Source: Cervus elaphus (taxonomy: Eukaryota; Chordata; Mammalia; Artiodactyla; Cervidae). From it: 64,000 bases of DNA. Positions 34,425 to 46,620 of the stretch are shown here, piece by piece. Both the position numbers and the translations under genes were made by a program. The stretch lies in contig NC_057820.1 of the NCBI RefSeq assembly GCF_910594005.1, forward strand, positions 3,849,001 to 3,913,000, given 5' to 3'. How positions within the stretch are numbered: position 1 is the stretch's first letter; each line of letters opens with the position of its first letter. Below the pieces are notes generated by a model. That model was not told the DNA's origin. It saw only the letters and a program-made list of their open reading frames with translations, and did not search any database.

Positions 34425-34580
34425 GTAACAGCCAACGTCTCCTGTGAACCAGGCGCTGGGTTACATGTTTTCCATCCGTTACCTCGTTGGACCCATTTTA
34501 CAGATGGGATAAACTGGGCTCAGAGAGGGGAAGTGACTGCCCAAGGCCACACAGCCAATAAGACAGGGGGAACTCGTCTG
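34425..34580 (-). mobile_element. MIR SINE remnant
   Basis: Antisense core: CATTTTACAGATGGGATAAA, CTCAGAGAGGGGAAGTGACT, GCCCAAGGCCACACAGCC. Confidence 0.85.
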
Positions 34581-36189
34581 TGGCCTGGAAGCCTGGGCTT
34601 TCGCACCTCTCATGCAGGCTTCGCCAGAGGGAGAAATCTGCAGAGGAGCTGCGATAACGGGCATCTCTCGGGAAATGTGTGGCATGGTGGTGCAGGGTGC
34701 GGGCTCTCCCTCTGGCAGAGCCTAGACCCTCTGGGCGCCTGCAGAAGACACAGGCAGAATTTCAGCTGCAAATACCATGCAGACCAGGGGTGGAGCAGAG
34801 CAGTGGCTGGGCCCCTGTTCTCGAGGGAACCGGGAACCGGGCTCGGGACTCTGTCTCCAAGGAGGGAGCAAAGCCGAGCAGCAGTGACGGCAGACACCTG
34901 GGCACGTGCCCTGGGCACACTGCCCGCTGTAGCTCAGGGCTAAGAACAGCCTCCTGGCCGCCTGTCCGTCTCCCCGGGAATGGAAATCCCAGCGGGGCAG
35001 AAGTCAAGTCTCTCCTTCAACTCTGAGTGCTGAGTCTAGGAGAGCGCCCAGAGGAGTCAGCGCCCCAGAAAACTAGCTGAGGGACGCAGGGAAGGGGGCA
35101 TGGAGACGAAGAAGGGGTGACATGTCTTAGGTTGGGCGTGGCTTCGGGCTGATGACACCTGGTAGGTGCTGCAGAATCAGGTCTGACTGTGTGAAACCAG
35201 TCGGGAAACTCAACCTTCCACGGGCTTATTCCTGCACATCCCAGTGTTGTCCACTGAAACATGAGCAGCTTACCTGAGGCCACTATAAACGACAGAGCTG
35301 GGACACCCAGAATTAGGGTGCCCGTGATTCTCCCCGATGCAACCAACATTAGGTTTTTACCCCAAAACAGAGTAGTCTTCCTAGCATCGTAGAAACAGCC
35401 GGCATCTTGGAGCCTGTGCTGAGCAAACTCTTCCTGGAGTATCATCTACTGATCCCAGGGGCTCACTTTCTTAGACAAGAAGCCAGGGCTCAGAGAGAGG
35501 GGCTGACTGTCCCCGGAACCTGCTGCTAATGGCAGAGCTGGCTAAGCCCCTTGATGCCACTCGGCTGCCGGCACGTTCCCTGGACACTGCTCGGCCAGTA
35601 AACGGGTTTATGGCTCCATCCTTCAAAACACACTCAAGCGAGGTTTATTACATAATAGAAAACAAAGGTAGTTTGGTAATATGTTTCCCACTCGGGAGTT
35701 TTATTAAAATGCAATAAATCTCCAGGACAGAGTGTGACTTTAAAGCAAAGGGCAGAGATGCAGGTCTGCTCTTCTGCAGGGAAAGGGTCGGGGTGAGGAA
35801 GGTGCGGAGTGAGCGTGGGGTGAGGGCGTGGAAAGAATGCAGCATTCTGGCCCCGCCCATGCCAGGCTCAGCCCCTCCCAGGAGCCGCAAGGAATGGGAC
35901 TTTGCACTCAGCTGGGCCCCGGAGGGCAAGAGGAATGAGGCTTCGTGATGCCAGCACTTTGTCAAATACCACTTTCCCTCCGTGGTTCTCATAACCATGC
36001 CTTCTACACCCTGCAGCCTCACTGCTCTGAATGCTGTAGCCATGTTCTTGTTCTAATCCACAAGCCCCAGCACCTAGAGGACACAGTTCATCTTGGGCTG
36101 GCTCACAAGACTGGCCTTGGTTCAACTCCCCCGGGGCCTCACAAGCGTGCTCTCCCACCCTCCTCTGCCCACCTCGCATTTTCACCACT
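34581..36189. other. Unique intronic sequence with a MIR scrap
   Basis: A MIR-like antisense fragment (GGGCTCAGAGAGAGGGGCTG) is at about 35455-35545. An AT-richer stretch at 35600-35740 is unexplained. Confidence 0.4.
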
Positions 36190-36430
36190 CCAGGCCTCTT
36201 AGGATTCCTCCCACACCAGGCTGGTAGGTGCCTCTGTGATTTTGCACATACCGTTGTCTCTGTCTAGAATGTCTTTTCCTCTACCTGACTACCTGGAAAA
36301 CTCCTATTCATCCTTCAAAACCCTATTTGGACATCACCTCCTCCGAAGTGTCCAGTCATTCTCTCCCATGGGTTCCTTAATGGTAGACAGATGCTGGTCC
36401 CTCCTTCAGTCCCTTCCTCTCTGACAAGGT
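36190..36430. mobile_element. L2 LINE remnant
   Basis: Typical phrases: TGTCTAGAATGTCTTTTCCT, AAAACTCCTATTCATCCTTC, then GGACATCACCTCCTCCGAAG. Confidence 0.65.
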
Positions 36431-36574
36431 TAGTGTCTCATTCATGGCCAATCCTAAGGCCTGAGGTTCAAGAAAAGTCTACAGGGTTTGACTATCTGAA
36501 AACTGTCTTACTGTCTCATGTTCAATCTTGGTGCCCCAGCCAGGTCTCCAACTGATCAGGAACACAGACAGCCT

Positions 36575-37088
36575 CTGGATGCCTTCATGCCCTGTGTGGT
36601 CAACAGAATAAGCAACCCCCAAACATGTCCACCTCCTAAAGCCCAGAGCTTATGCATATGCCACCTTAGAGGCAAAGGGACTTTGACATGGTTAAGTTCA
36701 GAACTTTGAGATGGGGAGGTTCTCTTGAATTATGCAAATGAATCTGATTGAATCACATGGGTCATTAAAAGAGAGAGCCTTTCCAAGCTATGGGTAGAGA
36801 AAGAGAGGGGAAACAGACAAGTCAGAGGAGGCAACACTGGTGGCTTGAAGATGAAGGAGGGGCCACGAGCCAAAGAACGCAGGCACCTCTAGAAACCAGA
36901 AAAGGCCAGGAAAAAAAAAAAGCTTTCTCTAAAGTCTCAGGGAAGGAAGCGAGCCCTATTCACACCTTCATGTTAGCCAGGGAGACCCATATCAGCCTTC
37001 CGCCCTCCAGAACTGTGTCGTAAAAAATTTGTGTTGGTTTTGAGCCACAGATTTTGTGGTCATTGGTTACAGCAAGAGAAAACCAGTG
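36575..37088 (+). mobile_element. MaLR (MLT1-like) LTR
   Basis: Order matches an MLT1 LTR: ACCCCCAAACATGTCCACC-like start, TTGACATGGTTAAGTTCAGA, CCTCCAGAACTGTGTCGTAA, GAGCCACAGATTTTGTGGTC, ending near AGCAAGAGAAAACCAGTG. Confidence 0.7.
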
Positions 37089-37169
37089 CGCCCCATGCCC
37101 CAGCCTGGCTGCTTACATGGGTTCTCCCAGTCCCTGGGGTCACCAGCCTCTGCGCCATTGCCACCTGCC

Positions 37170-37375
37170 TTTCTTTTTTAGGATTTTTTTTTAACGTGGA
37201 CTGGTTTTCTTTTGAGTCTTTGTTGAATTTGTTACAATATTTTTTCTGTTTTATGCTTTGGTTTCTTTTGGCCACAAGTCATGTAAGATCTTAGCTCCCC
37301 AACCAGGGGTCAAACCTGCACCCGCTCCATTGGAAACTGAAGTCTTAACCCCTGGACTGCCAGAGCAGTCCCCGC
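37170..37375 (-). mobile_element. CHR-type SINE
   Basis: T-rich left end, GGCCACAAGTCATGTAAGAT, CTTAGCTCCCCAACCAGGGG, GAAGTCTTAACCCCTGGACT. Confidence 0.8.
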
Positions 37376-38029
37376 CCCACTCCCTTGACTGCCTCCCCGC
37401 CCCCCCCACTTCACCGGCCATTTTCTGCCTCGTGACCTCCTATTCATCCTTCAGAACCCATTTTCCAGGTCCCTCTGATGGGACCTCGGGCCCTTGGGCC
37501 GGCCGGAGCAGCACATGCCCTGAGGCTCAGCCATGCCTCCCCGCACACACAGGCAGCAGGGCACCGTCTTGGATTCTCTGCTCTCCCACCAGTTGGGCCA
37601 GATCGTGGGTGGCAAGTGCTGGTGCTCGGTTGATTCTGAATGTTTGGTGCCAAAGCAGTGCCTGACACACCGTAGGATCTCAGAAAGCAAGTTGCAAGTG
37701 ACCTGACCGGGGCTTGGGGTGGTCTAAGTCGGAGGCCTCCAGCTATTCGTGGAATTTGTTGAACAATAAGGAGGCCCCCACCTTGCTGCCGAAGCTTTAC
37801 TTTAGCTGGAAGCACCTTCATGCCAGCAAAGGAGACACATTTATCTTATTTCCTTGGACCTAAACAGCTCTTTCATGTCTCTGTCCCCCAGTACAATCAG
37901 TTACAGACTCAGAGACAGACCCTCCATACACTCAAGTACATGGCGGAATCCTGATACCCTGTAATCCAACAGACAGGAAAGAAAGTCCCTGCTTAAAATA
38001 CACCCAAAGAAAATAATCAGAAAAGTGGA
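37376..38029. other. Unique intronic sequence
   Basis: A short L2-like phrase (GACCTCCTATTCATCCTTCA) at about 37434-37480. Otherwise unrecognised. Confidence 0.4.
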
Positions 38030-38290
38030 ATAACGTACCTACGAGGCCAAGAACACAGCTTTCTTTACATCTTTACATTAGCGAAAACTGAAAATGACGC
38101 AGATGTCTAAAAATGAGGATTTGGCTAAATAAATAATATCTCCTTCATCTGAGGCTACATTACACGGCCGCTAAAAATAGTGGTTTTGGAAATATGTGGG
38201 AGCATAGGAAAATGTTTAATACTGGGATTCAAAGTTTATAAAACGTGTATACATTTGCATCTTAAAAAGACTGGTGAGAATTTTCATCTC
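38030..38290 (+). mobile_element. Probable ancient L1 3' fragment
   Basis: AT-rich block with TTGGCTAAATAAATAATATC, then TACATTACACGGCCGCTAAA and ATGTGGGAGCATAGGAAAAT, the layout of an old L1 3' end. Family assignment is tentative. Confidence 0.45.
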
Positions 38291-39806
38291 AAACATTAAC
38301 ATTTGTTATCTCCTAAGGTGGCTTAACACAGGGGATTGTTTTTATGCTTCGTTGATGCCATAGTTTCTAAAATTTCTGTGATGAGCATGTGTTATCGTTT
38401 TTAAAAATAAGATTTTTTTTTAAGGAGAAGCTTCTGGAGAGGAATTTAGCAACACCCTTATCAGTACTGTCTTTAATATGTTACTAAATCTTCATAAGGT
38501 TGAATGGCATTAGGCAGCACCCTGTTATAAGGAAATGTGAGGTGGTTCCCACCGAATCCAAGAGCAGTGTTTTGTGGGTTTCAATCCAGCTCAGGAAATC
38601 CCGGATACTGAGATGACGGGAAACTCAGATCCCAAGAAGAAATGTGGAGGGATTATGCGGAGGGTCTGCAAGGGCCCAGAGGAGGAGCCTGACCCAGCCA
38701 GGGTTGGGGGTGGGGTGGGGAACTCGGGAAAAGGGGGGGACCTCTGGGCACAGAGGAATGGGGGGACAGGAAGCTGCTGCTGAGATCTGGGTGGCGGGGG
38801 GGCTTGTGACAAGGCCTGTGGGGAGGTGCCCTGCCAGACGGACGAAGGTGGGGTGGGGGGAGAACTCTAGAAGAATCTGCAGTGTCAGGGGCCCCCACGA
38901 GGTGGTTCTGGGGTAAGTGCTGGCCGCAGCATCAGAGCGTCCGCTCAGCACTCACAGGCTGGCCCTCCCCACAGAGCATCTGTCTCCGTCTCTCAAAAAA
39001 GCATCTGAGATGACCGTGTGGGCCGGGCAGCTGTGCTGTGGGCTCACGATGCCTCAGGGTCACCTGCGTGGGCCAGACTGTCATCAGCGCCGCGAGAGAA
39101 ACCAGGTGCCCCTGCCAGCCATCAGAAAGCTAAATTCAGAGCCCACACCCGGCTCGTTTGGGGCCGTCCTGCAGAACCCGGGAACCTGTCTGCTTTCTGC
39201 TCGTGTCTGCTTTTTCCCTGAGAAGTCTTCCGGAGCCCGAGGCGGGGCTTACAGCAACGGGGTCAGAGGAGCAGGACGCCGGAGAGGGAGAGAGAAAACC
39301 ACTGCAGGCACGCGGGCAAGCCCAGGTGGGAAGGGGCTCCCTCGGGGTAGGTATCACACAGCGAGCTGGGACTCGGGCGTGACTGGGGTGCCCAAGGCCA
39401 GATGTTCTCATCACCCTCCAAGGCCAGCAGCGGCATTCTTGAGATGCAGCCTCGGGCCGCAGAAGGACTTTTGATCCGTCCTGTAGGTGGACCTGGCAGA
39501 GCCCGGCGGGATGGATGCTGGGGAGGGTGAGGAGGAGCACACAGGACACGCCACAGTGGCCATGGCAACACGGAAGGCACCGTGTACGCAGAGCTGCCCT
39601 GGAAGAGCAGGGAGTCTGTGGTACCCAAGGGCCGGGGCCGAACCTTCTTCCAGAAGTCTTCCCCGACTACCACTTCCTCTGCTCAACAGAGTGGGGTGGT
39701 CCAGTACTTCCCCACAGTGCGGGCTCCCTGGTTATCACTCATCTGTTAGCCCTGCTACACTCTGAATCTCGGGGGTCACTGATCTCAGGGACTCAAACAC
39801 AGAGCC
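38291..39806. other. Unique intronic sequence
   Basis: AT-rich to about 38530, then GC-rich. No exon or repeat family recognised. Confidence 0.4.
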
Positions 39807-39920
39807 TGGATGGAAGGATGCGTAGACGGATGATGGGTGGCTGGATGGAGGGATGAGGTGCAGCTGGATAGATAGGGCGTGATGGATGGATGGCTGGATG
39901 CGTGATGGGTGGGAGAGATG
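39807..39920. repeat. Imperfect (GATG)n tract
   Basis: GGATGGA-type tetranucleotides with interruptions. Confidence 0.85.
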
Positions 39921-41353
39921 GCAAGAAGGAGGCCAGGGTGGCGGGGAAGAGAAGAGGCGGAAAAGAAGAGAAAGCCAGATGGCAGAGAAGATGGTCAGCG
40001 TTAGTGACCAGCAGGGGTCCTCAGAGCTGGGACCCGGGACCTGCGGCAGGCCCGGCATTGGAGTCAAGACAGAGGAAGAGGTTGGGGGGCTGGGGAGGCT
40101 GAAGGATTTCCTCAAAGCTCCTGTGACCTCTCGGCCACCCCAGATCTGTTCCAGAGCCTTTTACAGGCACCCTGAGGCCTCAGAGCCTGACCTCATCCAA
40201 CTGTTGATCGCAGTTGAATTACTTATTGAAGAGACTCAAACCCAGGAAGCTTTTAAGTCAGCGCCTCTCTCGATCCCTTTCTGGTCTGCGTCTTGTTTAA
40301 ATCAAACTCAGGTCTCCATGGTGATGTTTAAGCAAACACAGAGAGAGACTGTTGCAGGGAGGGAGTCATAGCCGGTGGAAAGGCAGCCAGACACATCAGG
40401 GGAAGAGACGGAGGAAGGAAGCCACCCTCTGACACCTCCCAGGCGCCACGTGTTGCACACACAAGGTCTCTTGTCATCCTCACGTCAAAACTGCGAGGTC
40501 TGCGTCGTCAGACTCAGGGTACAGACGAGGCCCGGGGTGGGGGGTGGGAGCCACAAAGGAGGAAAGGTGCAGAGCCAGATGGAAACTGGATCTGTCTGGG
40601 GGCACCGACCACCCGGCCTAGAATGCCTGCTATCAGCCACAGAGCATCCCATCACCATCTAAGACTCTCTCTCTAAAACAAGGCCCGCTCTTCCCGCCTA
40701 CAAAGAGCGAGACTTGCCACCTGTTTAACGTTCCCTGCGAACACTCAGCACGTCCACCTGTAAGGACCCTAACAGCACAGCAGCGCTTTGTCTGCCTGGA
40801 CATTCAAGGCCCCGAAGACACAGGCTGTGATCCCGGGGACTGCCTGTGGGCTTCCGGAACACTCTGCACACAGCCAAGCTCTGTCCACCTCACCCTCAGG
40901 ACAGTCCAGCTGGGCAGACGTCCCCGTCCCTGGCCATCATCTGTCTCCGCAGAAAAGGACCCTGACGCTCCTTTATGTTAGTTCGTATTGAGAGGTTATC
41001 ATCCGGTTGTGACTTGATGGCTCAGATTCCCTAAACTCTGCATCCTCAATATGTAACCCCCAAATTCTATATTTTAAAAAATGGAGACAGAGGGAGGTAC
41101 CCTAGGAAAAATAGAGCCAAATCTGGTTTGGAAATGGAATGACATCAAAACCCAGTAGCATTGCAGGGAGACAGATGTGGTCTGGAAATCTCACAGGCCA
41201 GTTCATCTGGAACAGAAGATCTATACAGTAGTTTCCCAAAGCTCCTTCCATGGAAAACCCACCCTAGGAAATGCTCAGAGGAGCCAAAGTAAAATAAAAC
41301 TTAAATTGCATAAAAAAATTTAAACAAGTAAAGTTAATTGAAGTAAATAAAAA
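39921..41353. other. Unique intronic sequence with a MIR scrap
   Basis: A weak antisense MIR-like stretch lies at about 40450-40620. Otherwise nothing recognised. Confidence 0.4.
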
Positions 41354-41402
41354 GTAAAATAACATTTTATTTTATTTTTTTTTTTTGTAAAATAACATTT
41401 TA
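41354..41402. repeat. 16-bp direct repeats around a 17-bp T-rich tract
   Basis: GTAAAATAACATTTTA occurs at 41354-41369 and 41387-41402 and encloses only a T-rich 17-mer. The layout is that of a target-site duplication around a bare poly-A tail in antisense orientation. Confidence 0.85.
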
Positions 41403-41639
41403 AATTAAATTTTTTTAAAATGAAAGCTCATGGAATCAGATGGGATTGGAGAAATGCCACATGATCTTCTCCTGGAGACGTATGGTGCCCAGTGGTGTGT
41501 TAGAGACTCTAGTGTGTTCTCCTACAAAGAAATCTGATCCATTTTCTTCCATCTAATTATGTTTGCCTAGCTTATGACTACACAACATATATTTTCTGGA
41601 AGCATCGATGAGCACCTGTTGCGCTTGAGTGTCATTCAG

Positions 41640-42005
41640 CAGACAAGCCCCTTCTTTCCCCTCCCGTCCCCCACTGGGACTGGGTTTGACCTGTGACTTG
41701 CATCAGCCAACGGAATTTAGCAAATGTGCGTGAACAGGAGCCTTAAGGATGCTTATAGCGGTGCGTGCCTCTCTTGCTCCCCTGTCCGTGCCTGGGAAGA
41801 AGGGGTCTTGATGGCCTCTGGCTGGTCAGCTGGGGTCCCAGCACAAATGGAGCAGAGTCAAGCCTGTCAACCGCAGGGGGAGCTGTCTGGCCACCCCAGA
41901 CTACTGCAAACAAATCAGTCACCCCAGGGCGTGAGAAGAAGGAGCCTGCTGTTGCCACCGAGTTTGGGGTGACTGGTTACACAGCGTCATTGTCACTATA
42001 ACTGA
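41640..42005 (+). mobile_element. Ancient MaLR/MER-type LTR remnant
   Basis: CCACTGGGACTGGGTTTGAC with CATCAGCCAACGGAATTTAG near the start, and GCCACCGAGTTTGGGGTGAC with TTACACAGCGTCATTGTCAC at the end. Subfamily not assigned. Confidence 0.55.
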
Positions 42006-43189
42006 GGAATGCACCAGCCTACAGAAACACTCTTCTAAGAATGGCACTTCTAAGCATTGCATATTTCAAAATATGACATAGAAGAACACTCTCTGGAGGA
42101 CACATTCTTAGAGAGTGTTGGAAAAGAATAAATGACAATCATAGGAGCTCAGGACACAGTTGGAGGATACCCATCTTAACATTAAGGGTCAGGAAAGGAC
42201 TTGGGCTATTTGCAGCAGAGAGGCAGAGTTGAAGAAGGAATTTAGCAATAGAAAAAAGATGGGCAGGAAACACAACAGCTAAATCCCGGAGGAGGGGCCT
42301 CAAACAGTCAATAAGACACAATAAAAGAAAGTTTGATTCCAGAAAAATTCACGCAATTGCAAGATAGGATAATACTGAATTATGTTCTAACGTCCACTTG
42401 AATGCAAACACACCAAGTCTGAAGATTCCAGAGATGCGGGGCAGGAGTCGCTCTGCAGACAGACTGACAAAGGAAAGGAAGGTGGAGACAGACATGGGCG
42501 AACACACTCCGCAGCCCTGGTGGGAACAGTGGAGCCTGGGGATGAAAACCCTCATGCTCCAAAGCAGGGGAAGGTGTGGCTCAGCCAGCTTACCAGGGCT
42601 GCAGGGATAAACGACCAAAACCGAGGCGTGAGCATCAGTCGCGTTTCTAAAGGCAGCACAGTGCCATCTGCGTTAGTTTGTAAATCACACTAAACCCTGG
42701 GACATATTGATCGTGGACAGACACATACGCGTGTACTTAACACAGGACACCCCCACGGGGATGACTTCTGGGGTGGGGGATGGCGGGCATGGGGGAGGTG
42801 GAAGGAAGGAGGGGGAGCTGGGCTGGATCAGAACCTGGAAGAGTGTGTTTCTTTAAGAGATGGAGAGCCCAGGAAGAGAAAAATTAACATCTGTTACAGC
42901 TAGGGAACCCGTGTTGGGCTAGACTGCGGTCTGCTGCAGTAACAGCTGAAGCCCCAAACTTCAGTGGCTTAAGCTGATTATTCCTGATCATGGACCACTG
43001 GTTCAGATAAATGACATGGCCCCACAATAACCACAAGGGAGGCCAGGGAAGGGAGAAAACGCTTGGATTATTTGGTGGGCACGGGGTTGTCTCTGGCACG
43101 TGGGTACTCAGGCAGCTGGCACACCACATTCCACACCTTCTGTGTCGGTTCAAGATTTCAGGACTAAAGTGAAGACGGAGGAAGAGAAT
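42006..43189. other. Unique intronic sequence
   Basis: Nothing recognised. Confidence 0.4.
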
Positions 43190-43213
43190 CCCCCTCCCCC
43201 TCCCCCTCCCCCT
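43190..43213. repeat. (CCCCCT)n hexanucleotide
   Basis: Four near-perfect copies abutting the 5' end of the next BovB fragment. Confidence 0.9.
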
Positions 43214-43217
43214 GCCC

Positions 43218-43432
43218 GATGCAAAGAGTTGACTCATTGGAAAAGACCCTGATGCTGGAAAGATTGAGGGTAGGAGGAGAAGGGGGTGACAGAGGATGAG
43301 ATGGATGGATGGCATCACCAACTCAGTGGACGTGAGTTTGAGCAAACTCAGGGAGATAGTGGAAGACAGATGAGCCTGGCGTGCTGCAGTCCATGGGGTC
43401 ACAAAGAGTCAGAAACGACTTAGTGACTGAAC
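43218..43432 (+). mobile_element. BovB LINE 3' terminal fragment
   Basis: Starts at CAAAGAGTTGACTCATTGGA and ends at ACTTAGTGACTGAACAACAG. Confidence 0.92.
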
Positions 43433-43841
43433 AACAGCAATAACCCCTAACAAAAGGGTGGGGTTCCACCCACTCAGAGGAAACTCGAGACCCCAGTATC
43501 CCACTCCAGTATTCCCGAGGTTGCCCCTACTAAAAGTACCACCCAAGGTCACATGTGGGGGTGGAAGGGCAGGGCTGGCACAGCCTCCACACCGTCCAGG
43601 CAGTGTGTGAATGGGGCTGTGGGCTAGGGCTACACAACAGCAGAGGGAAGAAGAGCGTAGAGAGTGAGCCAAGATCCACTTTCTCCCTGGCTCAGGACTC
43701 CCCCAGCCCTTCTTGCTCCATCTGATGGCATCAGGGCCAGCTCTGTGCTCCTGGCTCCCACCCTACCTGCTGGGATGGCCTCATAGACCGGAAGGGTCTT
43801 CCTGGTCCCGGCAGTATTTCCCAAGGACCACATCACCATAT

Positions 43842-44420
43842 GTCCATCCATGCATCCATCTGTCATCTGTCGATCCATCTCTCTGTCCTCCCAGTCGTAA
43901 GTTTATCTGTACATCTGTCCCTCCTTCCATCCATCTATCCATCCATCTGTATATCCATCCATCCATCCACCCATCTGCCCATCTGTATATTCATCCATCC
44001 ATCCACCCATCTATATATCCATCCATCCATCCATCCACCCATCCACCAACCCATCTGTATATCCATCCATCCATCCATCCATCCATCTACCCACCCATCT
44101 GTATATCCATCCATCCACCCACCCATCCACCCAACTGTATATCCATCCACCCATCTGCATATCCATCCACCCATCCATTCATCCACCCATCTATATATCC
44201 ACCCATCCATCCACCCATCCAACCATCTATATATCCACCCATCCATCCACACATCCACCCATCTATATATCCATCCATCCATCCATCCATCCATCCACCC
44301 ATCTATCCACCCATCTGTACATCCATCCATCCATCCCTCCATCCACCCATCTGCATACCCATCCACTCATCCACCCATCTCCATATCCATCCATTCATTC
44401 GTCCATCCACCCACTCACCC
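43842..44420. repeat. (CCAT)n array, about 580 bp
   Basis: CCATCCATCCACCCATC tetranucleotides with recurrent ATCTGTATATCC-type variants at irregular spacings (for example 43945, 43981, 44009, 44053, 44098). Frames of 246, 233 and 143 codons are open only because of the repeat. Confidence 0.96.
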
Positions 44421-45569
44421 AATGCCCAACATCACCTTCTGTACCAGATCTAACCTAGGTTCTGGGCATTGGGAGATCATCACAGGGGACCCTACTGGTC
44501 TCCATCCTCAACCTGTGTATGTTCTGGCAACCAGGGGTTGAAGGGGGCACCATACCAAACACAGGGGACAAACCATACACAGGGACCCCCACCCTCCAGG
44601 AGATATGTGATAAAGAGTGCCTGGGGTCTGCGTCATGCCAAGCAGTGGGGCGGCTTCTTTGAGGAAAAGAGGTTTACGCTGAGACGAAACGTCCATGAGG
44701 AGCCAGTACCCGAGGTTCACTACCAAGGGCACGCCATGCAGGCGCTACAGAAGGGACGGACCATACACGGTGGGCAAGGCTCAGCCAGCAGGCTGGGTGG
44801 CTGGAGACCGAGGAGTGGGGGTGAGAGTGGAGGAGGGGGCAGGGGGTGGGGTGGGGGCCAGGGGCACAGCGTCCCCGCAGGGAGTGGGGCTCGGGTGCTG
44901 GTCCAGGTGCTCTGGGAAGCCAGCGGCCTGCTGAGCCTCACTCCTAGTCAGCCCAGCCCCGGCTACTCAAAGTGAGGTCCCTGGAGCAGCAGCAGCCTGG
45001 GCCGCACCTGGAAAGCTGGTAGGCACGCAGAGCAGGGAAGCCTGAGGAACCCCGCCCTGGAGCGGCCTTTCCTGGGGCTGGTCTCCCCTGGGGCACTTCT
45101 GAGAGATCCCCACACTGAGTCCACATCTGCCAAGGCAGGGTGGTAGTTTTTAAGAGCTTTTCAAATGACCTTTATGTACCTCCTGCTGAGGACAGGCTAT
45201 CTACACATTGGGCCCTGCTCAGCTCTTGAGGGCTTGCGTCCACTTTCTTGGGAGCATTTACGAGGCCGCTGAGTCCCCACTGGCCATTTGGGATCCAGCT
45301 TCAGAGACCCCAAACAGACCTCTCAAGACCCCAGCCTGGGTGGCTGGCAGCAACCTGGGTTCTTGAAACTCTGTGCCCTGCAGCTGCCCAGAGATGCCCC
45401 GAGATGCAGGCTCTGGGCATTATCCAGGGGGGTACATAAGGACCATTTTGTCCTAGCGTTTGTATTTCCTGTCTATCCTGACCTTAATGTCGTCACAGGT
45501 CTGTCATGGAGGAAATACAAAGTGCACACCAGGCCTTTAGGTGTCCTGTGAGCGCTTATGTTCTTCTGT
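44421..45569. other. Unique intronic sequence
   Basis: Nothing recognised. Confidence 0.4.
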
Positions 45570-45577
45570 ACCTGCCC

Positions 45578-45712
45578 TCACTGGAGAAGGAAATGGCAAC
45601 CCACTCCAGTGTTCTTGCCTGGAGAATCCCGTGGACAGGGGAGCCTGGTGGGCTGCTGTCCATGGGGTCGCACAGAGTCGGACACAACTGAAGTGACTTG
45701 CAGCAGCAGCAG
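45578..45712 (+). mobile_element. BOV-A2-type SINE
   Basis: CACTGGAGAAGGAAATGGCA to a CAGCAGCAGCAG end. Flanked by ACCTGCCC at 45570-45577 and 45713-45720. Confidence 0.9.
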
Positions 45713-46044
45713 ACCTGCCCCCGCAGTTTTTGGCCCTGACCACTGAACTCCCCCGACCGGGCTCAGACAGGACATTGGGATACATGAGTGTCAGCCTCCA
45801 GGGCGAGCGGGCAGGGCCAGACGTGGGCAAGTGTGCGTGTCACGTCCCTCAGGCCCTGCAAGGAGAGGGGTCTGGGGGGCAGCAGTGGGGTGAACTGGGA
45901 AGGGCTGCTGGCCCGCCGAGCATGGAGGGCCAAAGGGGAGAATGACACAGGGCATCACTGTGAGTCACCGGGGAGACCGGATCCGGGCAGAGGTCACGCA
46001 GCTTCGTGGTGGATGCGTCCTGGGCTGAGCGGGGGCATCAGAAA

Positions 46045-46258
46045 GGTGTGTGTGCGGAGTCACTTCAGTCGTGTCCAACCCTTTGCCACCCTACAGACTC
46101 TAGCCCACGGGGCCCCTCTGTCCATGGGATTCTCCAGGCAAGAACACTGGAGTGGGTTGCCATGCCCTCCTCCAGGGGATCTTCCCAACCCAGGGATCGA
46201 ACTCTTATCTCTTAGTCTCCTGCTCTGGCAGGTGGATTCTTTACCGCTAGCACTTCCG
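46045..46258 (-). mobile_element. Bov-tA SINE
   Basis: Antisense copy, from GTGTGTGCGGAGTCACTTCA to GGTGGATTCTTTACCGCTAG. Confidence 0.9.
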
Positions 46259-46263
46259 TTGGC

Positions 46264-46620
46264 ATCCAAACCTCCTGAGACTGCATGCGACCTTATTTGG
46301 AAAGAGGCCTTTGCAGATGTAATGAAGTTAGAGAGCCCGAGATGAGCTCACCCTGGATCACCCGGGTGGGCCCTAAATCCAAAGATGTGTCCTTGTAAGG
46401 AACACACGGAGGAGGCCGCGTGAAGATGGAGGCAGAGACTGAAGAGATGCAGCCGCTATGAAGGCCCGCGGCCCCCATTCCCCAGGAGCTGGAAGAGGCA
46501 GGAAGGATCCTCCCCAGCACCTCCAGGGGGAGGCCGGCCCTGCCCGCATCTCCATGTCAGACTACTGGGCCGTAGGACGGTGGGAGAACATTCTTCTTGT
46601 TTTAAGCCCCTAGACTTTGG
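46264..46620 (+). mobile_element. MaLR (MLT1-like) LTR
   Basis: GCGACCTTATTTGGAAAGAG, CTTTGCAGATGTAATGAAG, GGGTGGGCCCTAAATCCAAA and GTCCTTGTAAGGAACACACG follow the MLT1 order. It ends near TTCTTGTTTTAAG. Confidence 0.75.

Noticed and set aside
43713..44453. 246-codon frame of PSIHPSIH repeats and its - strand partner
   Set aside because: Pure translation of the (CCAT)n array.
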